Positions 57,520 through 64,000 of a DNA stretch of 64,000 nt are shown in pieces (position 1 is the first letter of the stretch; every line of letters begins with the position of its first letter). This DNA is from Acidovorax soli. GTDB taxonomy: Bacteria; Pseudomonadota; Gammaproteobacteria; Burkholderiales; Burkholderiaceae_C. The stretch is taken from the NCBI RefSeq assembly GCF_014207955.1, contig NZ_JACHLK010000004.1, forward strand, positions 62,001 to 126,000, given 5' to 3'. The notes below the pieces were generated by a model. That model was not told where the DNA came from and made no database searches. It saw nothing but the letters and a program-made list of their open reading frames with translations. The position numbers and the translations under genes were made by a program.

Positions 57520-58434
57520 TCAGCCCTTCGATTGCAGCCGCAGCCTTGCCAGCAGCGGTGCGCCGAACAGGTTCACGAACAGGCCCACCATGAGCAGCGC
57601 GCCGCCCGCGAAGTGCACCGGCTGCAGCGTTTCGCCAAAGGCGATCCAGCCCGTGGTCAGGCCCACCAGGGGCACGAGCAGCGTGAAGGGTGCGATGCGG
57701 TTCACGGGGTAGCGCGCGAGCAGGTAGGTCCACACGCCGTAGCCGAACAGCGTGGCCGCCCAGGCCAGGTAGGCCACGGAGGCGAACGAGGCCCAGCTGA
57801 AGCCCTGCAGCGCCGCCGCGATGGCGTCGGGCCCTTCGATCAGGCCCGACAGCGCCAGCAGCGGCAGCGGTGGCACCAGGCTGGCCCAGACCACGAAGGC
57901 CAGCTGGTTCATGGGCCCGTAGCGGCCCACGGCACGGCTCACGAGGTTGCCGCAGGCCCACATGGCCGCAGCCGCCACGGTGAGCAGAAAACCGAGCAGC
58001 GGCATGGAAGCACCATGCGCGCTGCCGATCAGCACGAGCCCGCCGGCCGCGAGCAACAGGCCCGCAAGCTGGTTGCCCTGCCAGCGCTCGCGCAGCCACA
58101 GCACGGTGAGCACCAGCGTAAAGAAGGACTGCGACTGCAGCACCAGCGAGGCCAGGCCCGAGGGCATGCCCACATGGATGGCGCTGAACAGAAAGGCGAA
58201 CTGCCCCACCGACATGGTCAGCCCGAACATCAGGTACAGCCGCAGCGGTACCTTGGGGGCTTTGAAGAACAGCAGCGCGGGAAAGGCCGCGAGCATGAAG
58301 CGCAGTGCCCCCAGCAGCAACGGCGGCACGCCGGCCAGCCCGACCTTGATGACGGCGAAGTTGACGCCCCAGACAAGGATGACGAGCAGCGCGAGTCCCA
58401 GGTCGCGCGGGCGCAGGGAAGAAGTGGGGCTCAT
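57520..58434 (-). CDS. eamA: EamA-like amino-acid metabolite exporter
   Basis: The 304-residue protein has ten predicted helices in two EamA repeats (LALLVILVWGVNFAVIKVGL; LVPLVGLTTGWIAFGE). It closely resembles E. coli EamA, which exports cysteine and O-acetylserine. ATG 58434 is chosen because the upstream frame is not hydrophobic. It is downstream of nothing on its strand; ttuD ends 125 bp upstream of its start. Confidence 0.82.
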   Translation of the reverse strand: MSPTSSLRPRDLGLALLVILVWGVNFAVIKVGLAGVPPLLLGALRFMLAAFPALLFFKAPKVPLRLYLMFGLTMSVGQFAFLFSAIHVGMPSGLASLVLQSQSFFTLVLTVLWLRERWQGNQLAGLLLAAGGLVLIGSAHGASMPLLGFLLTVAAAAMWACGNLVSRAVGRYGPMNQLAFVVWASLVPPLPLLALSGLIEGPDAIAAALQGFSWASFASVAYLAWAATLFGYGVWTYLLARYPVNRIAPFTLLVPLVGLTTGWIAFGETLQPVHFAGGALLMVGLFVNLFGAPLLARLRLQSKG

Positions 58435-58559
58435 GGTGCAACCCCTGGGGTTGCGGGGAGAGCGATGGGGCAGGTCAGGCAGAACATGCCGGAATCTTAG
58501 GCCCCCGGCCGCCGGCCCGCCATGCGCGCGCAAGACGACCGAGGATCAGAATCGGACAT

Positions 58560-59834
58560 TCACCCCGCGTCGATCACGATGGCGCGGAAATCGTTCACAT
58601 TGGTCAGCGTGGGCCCGGTCACCACGGCGTCGCCCAGCGCACCGAAGAAGCCATGGCCATCGTTGCGCGCCAGCGCATCGGCGGGGCGGATGCCCAGGGC
58701 CTGTGCGCGCTGCAGTGTGGTGGGGGTGAGCTGTGCGCCCGCGATCTCCTCCTGCCCGTCCACCCCATCGGTATCGCCCGCCAGCGCATGGATGCGCGGG
58801 TGGCCCTGCAGCGCCAGCGCCATGGACAGCAGGCATTCCACATTGCGCCCGCCGCGCCCGCCACCGCGCACCGTCACCGTGGTCTCCCCACCCGAGAGCA
58901 GCACGCAGGGCGTGGCAAAGGGCTGGCCGCGCTGCGCCACCTGCAGCGCGATGCCGGCGAGCACCCGGCCCACATCGCGCGCCTCGCCTTCGAGTGCATC
59001 GCCCAGGATGTAGGGGGTGTAGCCGGCCTCGCGCGCCACCTGGGCCGCCGCTTCCAGCGCCATCTGGGGGGTGGCCACCATGCGCACCGCGCTGCGGGCC
59101 AGGTGCGGGTGGTCGGGCGTGGGCGATTCGCCGCGGCCCGACTCCAGCAGTTCGCGCACCGCGGGCGGCAGCGCGATGCCGTGGCGGCGTGCAATGTCCA
59201 GCGCATCGGCACAGGTCGTGGGGTCGCCCAGCGTGGGGCCCGAGGCAATGTCCATGGGCGCATCGCCCGGCACGTCCGACAGCAGCAGCGTGAGCACGCG
59301 CGCCGGGTGGCAGGCCAGCGCCAGCCGCCCGCCCTTGATCGCAGAGAGGTGGCGCCGCAGGCAGTTCATCTCGGCGATGGTGGCGCCCGACTGCAGCAGT
59401 GCGCGGTTCACCTCCTGCTTCATGGCCAGGGTGAGGCCGGGCAGCGGCAGGGGCAGCAGGGCCGAGCCGCCGCCCGAGATCAGGCACAGCACCAGGTCGT
59501 CCTCGCGCAGGCCGGCCACGGTGCCCAGCATGCGCTGCGCGGCCGCCAGGCCCGCCGCATCGGGCACCGGGTGGGCGGCCTCCACGATCTCGATGCGCCG
59601 GCAGGGCACGGCATAGCCATAGCGCGTGACCACCAGGCCCGAGAGCGGTCCGTTCCAGTGGTCCTCCACCGCCCGCGCCATTGCGGCCGAGGCCTTGCCT
59701 GCGCCGATCACCACCAGCCGGCCTGTGCCCAGGTTCGCTGGGGACGGCAGGTGCGGCGGCACGCACAGCGCGGGCTGGGCGCTGGCGATGGCTGCGTCGA
59801 ACATGCGGCGCAGCAGCGCCTGCTGCGCTGCCAT
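58560..59834 (-). CDS. ttuD: Glycerate 2-kinase (TtuD/GckA type)
   Basis: The 424-residue protein belongs to the MOFRL-type glycerate kinases, once called hydroxypyruvate reductase TtuD. It shows VVIGAGKASAAMARAVE, LCLISGGGSALLPLPLPG, IKGGRLA, LLLSDVPGDAPMDIASGPT and AGDTDGVDGQEEIAGA. It phosphorylates D-glycerate to 2-phosphoglycerate, the exit from the glyoxylate route encoded upstream. Its ATG overlaps the glxR stop. Confidence 0.92.
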   Translation of the reverse strand: MAAQQALLRRMFDAAIASAQPALCVPPHLPSPANLGTGRLVVIGAGKASAAMARAVEDHWNGPLSGLVVTRYGYAVPCRRIEIVEAAHPVPDAAGLAAAQRMLGTVAGLREDDLVLCLISGGGSALLPLPLPGLTLAMKQEVNRALLQSGATIAEMNCLRRHLSAIKGGRLALACHPARVLTLLLSDVPGDAPMDIASGPTLGDPTTCADALDIARRHGIALPPAVRELLESGRGESPTPDHPHLARSAVRMVATPQMALEAAAQVAREAGYTPYILGDALEGEARDVGRVLAGIALQVAQRGQPFATPCVLLSGGETTVTVRGGGRGGRNVECLLSMALALQGHPRIHALAGDTDGVDGQEEIAGAQLTPTTLQRAQALGIRPADALARNDGHGFFGALGDAVVTGPTLTNVNDFRAIVIDAG

Positions 59835-60742
59835 CAGCGTGCGGCCGCCTGGCCGATCTCGAAATGCGCCAGGGTCTCCAGCGCGCGCACCAGGGCCGAG
59901 TGGTCCCAGGCCGCGCCGCCCTGCGCCACACAGCTGTTGAACAGCTCCTGCGCGGTGGCGGTGTTGGGCAGGGCCACGCCCAGGGCGCGCGCGCTGGCCA
60001 GCGCCAGGTTCAGGTCCTTCTGGTGCAGCTCGATGCGAAAGCCCGGGTCGAAGGTGCGTCGCAGCATGCGCTCGCCATGCACTTCGAGGATCTTGGACGA
60101 AGCAAAGCCGCCCATCAGCGCCTGGCGCACGCGCGCCGGGTCGGCGCCGGCCTTGGCGGCGAAAACCAGGGCCTCGGCCACGGCCTCGATGTTGAGCGCC
60201 ACGATGATCTGGTTGGCCACCTTGGCGGTCTGCCCGTCGCCATTGCCGCCCACCAGCGTGATGTTCTTGCCCATCAGCTCGAACAATGGCTTGACGCGCG
60301 CGAAGGCCGCCTCGGGCCCGCCCACCATGATGGACAGCGTGGCGTTCTTCGCGCCCACCTCGCCGCCCGAGACCGGTGCATCCAGGTAGTCGCAGCCCAG
60401 GGCGTTGATGCGGGCCGCGAAGTCCTTGGTGGCGATGGGCGAGATGGAGCTCATGTCCACCACGGTCTTGCCCTTGCTGAGGCCCGCGGCCACGCCGCTC
60501 TCGCTGAACAGCGCGTCCTCGACATGCGGGGTGTCGGGCACCATGGTGAAGATGATGTCGGCGCGCTCGGCCACGCCGCGTGCCGTCACGCACTGGGTGG
60601 CCCGGCTCTCTGCAATCGTCGGCGGCACGCGGCCACGGGTGTACACGAAGAGCTGGTGGCCAGCCTGGATGAGGTGCTGCGCCATGGGCGCACCCATGGT
60701 GCCCAGGCCGATGAAACCGATCTTGAGGGAGGTGGTGGTCAT
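59834..60742 (-). CDS. glxR: Tartronate semialdehyde reductase
   Basis: The 302-residue beta-hydroxyacid dehydrogenase has the NAD(P) motif IGFIGLGTMGAPMAQHL, substrate motif DAPVSGGEVGAKNATL, and catalytic Lys region VGGNGDGQTAKVANQIIVALN. It reduces tartronate semialdehyde to D-glycerate. It lies 19 bp after hyi and overlaps ttuD by four bases. GarR is an equally valid name, since the two paralogues share the reaction. Confidence 0.94.
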   Translation of the reverse strand: MTTTSLKIGFIGLGTMGAPMAQHLIQAGHQLFVYTRGRVPPTIAESRATQCVTARGVAERADIIFTMVPDTPHVEDALFSESGVAAGLSKGKTVVDMSSISPIATKDFAARINALGCDYLDAPVSGGEVGAKNATLSIMVGGPEAAFARVKPLFELMGKNITLVGGNGDGQTAKVANQIIVALNIEAVAEALVFAAKAGADPARVRQALMGGFASSKILEVHGERMLRRTFDPGFRIELHQKDLNLALASARALGVALPNTATAQELFNSCVAQGGAAWDHSALVRALETLAHFEIGQAAAR

Positions 60743-60761
60743 GGATATGTTTCCTTGAAAA

Positions 60762-61544
60762 TCATGCGTGGGTCAGGGCTTCGCGCCAGCCCAGGCCGGC
60801 CTCGGTGGTGGTGGCGGGCTTGTATTCGCAGCCGATCCAGCCCGTGTAGCCGATGGCGTCGATGTGCTGGAAGAGCCAGGCGTAATTGATTTCGCCGGTG
60901 CCCGGCTCGTTGCGGCCGGGGTTGTCGGCCAGCTGGATATGGGCGATGCGCGGCAGGTGTTTTTGCAGCGTGGCGGCCAGCTCGCCCTCCATGCGCTGGG
61001 CGTGGTAGATGTCGTACTGGACGAAGGCGTTGCTGGCGTCCACTTCGTCCAGCAGGCCCAGCGCCTGGGCCGTGGTGTTTACGAAGAAGCCGGGGATGTC
61101 GTAGGTGTTGATGGGCTCGACCAAGAGGCGCAGCCCGGCCTGGCGCAGTTCCTGCGCGGCAAAGCGCAGGTTCTCCACCAGGGTGCGGCGCAGCAGCGCG
61201 GGGTCTGCCCCCTCGGGTGCCTTGCCGGCCAGGCAGTTGAGCTGCTGCACGCCCAGGGCCTGGGCATAGGCAATGGCCTCTACGACGCCCGCGCGGAACT
61301 CGGCCTCGCGCCCCGGCAGGCAGGCGATGCCGCGCTCGCCCGCGCCCCAGTCGCCCGCGGGCAGGTTGTGCAGCACCAGCTGCAGGCCATGGGCGTCGAG
61401 CTGGGCGCGGATCTCTTCGGCCGGCCAGGCGTAGGGAAACAGAAACTCCACGGCCGTGAAGCCGGCGCGTGCGGCGGCGCCGAAGCGGTCGATGAAGGGC
61501 AGCTCGGTGAAGAGCATGGTCAGGTTGGCGGCAAAGCGGGGCAT
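60762..61544 (-). CDS. hyi: Hydroxypyruvate isomerase
   Basis: The 260-residue xylose-isomerase-like TIM barrel starts MPRFAANLTMLFTELPFIDR, the family N-terminus. It has LVEPINTYDIPGFF with the metal Glu, FVQYDIYHAQRMEGEL and HIQLADNPGRNEPGTGEINY. It interconverts hydroxypyruvate and tartronate semialdehyde. It is 24 bp downstream of gcl in the same operon. Confidence 0.95.
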   Translation of the reverse strand: MPRFAANLTMLFTELPFIDRFGAAARAGFTAVEFLFPYAWPAEEIRAQLDAHGLQLVLHNLPAGDWGAGERGIACLPGREAEFRAGVVEAIAYAQALGVQQLNCLAGKAPEGADPALLRRTLVENLRFAAQELRQAGLRLLVEPINTYDIPGFFVNTTAQALGLLDEVDASNAFVQYDIYHAQRMEGELAATLQKHLPRIAHIQLADNPGRNEPGTGEINYAWLFQHIDAIGYTGWIGCEYKPATTTEAGLGWREALTHA

Positions 61545-61568
61545 GTGCGTGTCTCCTTGCGAATCTGT

Positions 61569-63365
<1,797 letters not shown>

Positions 63366-63457
63366 TGCGGGGTCTCCTGTCAGGGGTTGCGAAGTGATGG
63401 ACTGGATGCTCCGCTCATTGCTTTCGCCCCGGAACCCGCATCCAGGGCATTAGCGTT

Positions 63458-63472
63458 ATTCCCTTTTGGAAT
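63458..63472. promoter_or_regulatory. ATTCC-N5-GGAAT palindrome between gcl and LysR gene
   Basis: ATTCC at 63458-63462 and GGAAT at 63468-63472 form a perfect inverted repeat with the LysR-type T-N11-A pattern. It lies 93 bp upstream of gcl and 36 bp upstream of the LysR start, a good candidate for the LysR operator. Confidence 0.55.
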
Positions 63473-63507
63473 GCAATCGGCGGCAGGGCGCTGCCCATAA
63501 TCGATTC

Positions 63508-64000
63508 CATGGATCGCCTTCTCGGAGTCAAACTGTTCGTGCGCGTGGTCGACCTGGGCTCGTTCAGCAAGGCCGCGGCCGAGATGGGCGTGGGCCAGCC
63601 CTCGGCCACCAAGCTCGTGGCCCAGCTCGAAAAGCAGCTGGGCTCGCGCCTGCTGCACCGCAGCACGCGCGGCGTCTCGCCCACCGAGATCGGCCGCCTG
63701 TACTACGACAAGTGCAAGCTCATCACCCACCATGTCGAAGAGGCCGAGACCGTGGCCGCGCTGCTGCAGTCGCAGGTGCAGGGGGGCTTGCGCATCAGCA
63801 CCTCGGTGGCCTTTGGCCGGCGCGTGCTGGTGCCGCTGGTGATGCGCTTCATGCGCGAGAACCCGCGTCTGCAGATCGACCTGGTCTTCGAGGACCGCTA
63901 TGTGAACCTGGTGGAGCAGGGCATCGACGTGGCCATCCGCATGGGGCGGCTGGCCGATTCGACCTTGGGGGCGCGCTACCTGGGGCTCAACCCCTGGGTG
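63508..64000 (+). CDS. LysR-family regulator of the gcl operon, 5' part
   Basis: A LysR gene starts at ATG 63508 and runs off the right edge after 164 codons without a stop. The visible N-terminus MDRLLGVKLFVRVVDLGSFS, helix-turn-helix GVGQPSATKLVAQLEKQLGS and start of the effector domain (RISTSVAFGRRVLVPLVMRF, DVAIRMGRLADSTLGAR) place it in the CrgA/AaeR-like group. It is divergent from gcl and is the probable regulator of glyoxylate use. Confidence 0.9.

Overview
This 64 kb window is high-GC, densely coded chromosomal DNA from a betaproteobacterium, almost certainly Comamonadaceae (Acidovorax/Hydrogenophaga-like). The evidence is gene order and family content: an SAH riboswitch ahead of ahcY, the rplM-rpsI-erpA / anmK-M23-tyrS housekeeping block, DUF2917, DUF2855 and DUF6776 proteins, Bug-type (TctC) binding proteins and many LysR regulators. 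I saw no rRNA, tRNA, CRISPR array, transposase or prophage gene. It is an ordinary chromosomal segment with several accessory metabolic islands between conserved genes.

Layout. 0-4 kb: end of a DUF2855 gene, then a riboswitch-led methionine-cycle operon ahcY-tlyA-metF. 4-9.5 kb: a DUF4124-like exported protein, rlpA, rlmJ, a membrane Ser/Thr kinase and rplM-rpsI. 9.5-17 kb: DUF6776, bactofilin, erpA, an MdtD-like efflux pump, anmK, an M23 peptidase and tyrS. 17-24 kb: a LysR gene divergent from a tight operon of porin, Bug protein, HpaI-type aldolase, PDC-lactonase-like amidohydrolase and a seven-repeat EPTP/EAR beta-propeller protein, then an uncharacterised gene. 24-27 kb: LysR and two DUF2917 paralogues. 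26.5-28 kb: a BLUF photoreceptor gene divergent from a Crp/Fnr regulator.

28-41.5 kb: glmU, a soluble histidine kinase, then the aerobic corrin-ring enzymes cobGHIJ, antisense cobK and cobL-cobE-cobM-cobF. Together these cover precorrin-2 to hydrogenobyrinate. They are followed by a MASE2 diguanylate cyclase, an Lrp regulator and glmS, so the cob block lies between glmU and glmS. 41.5-52 kb: a TPR-GGDEF protein; an aldehyde dehydrogenase missing its general-base Glu, divergent from a LysR gene; ohr; a histidine kinase/OmpR pair; a Tat-exported alpha/beta hydrolase and DipZ. The ohr and hydrolase promoter regions share a sequence motif, suggesting one thiol/peroxide-stress regulon.

52-64 kb: a periplasmic molybdo-aldehyde oxidoreductase paoABC divergent from an HxlR regulator across a perfect 18-bp palindrome; an alternative oxidase with an NsrR-like repressor; an EamA exporter; and the glyoxylate-to-glycerate operon gcl-hyi-glxR-ttuD divergent from a LysR gene cut by the window edge.

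The most interesting items are the EPTP propeller in a catabolic operon, a paired 3'-flanking repeat with conserved arms but different hairpin cores, the substituted BLUF and ALDH active sites, the shared ohr/hydrolase promoter motif and the overlapping divergent start codons of cobK and cobL. No clearly new defence or mobile system is visible. Family names are read from sequence by eye, without database searches.
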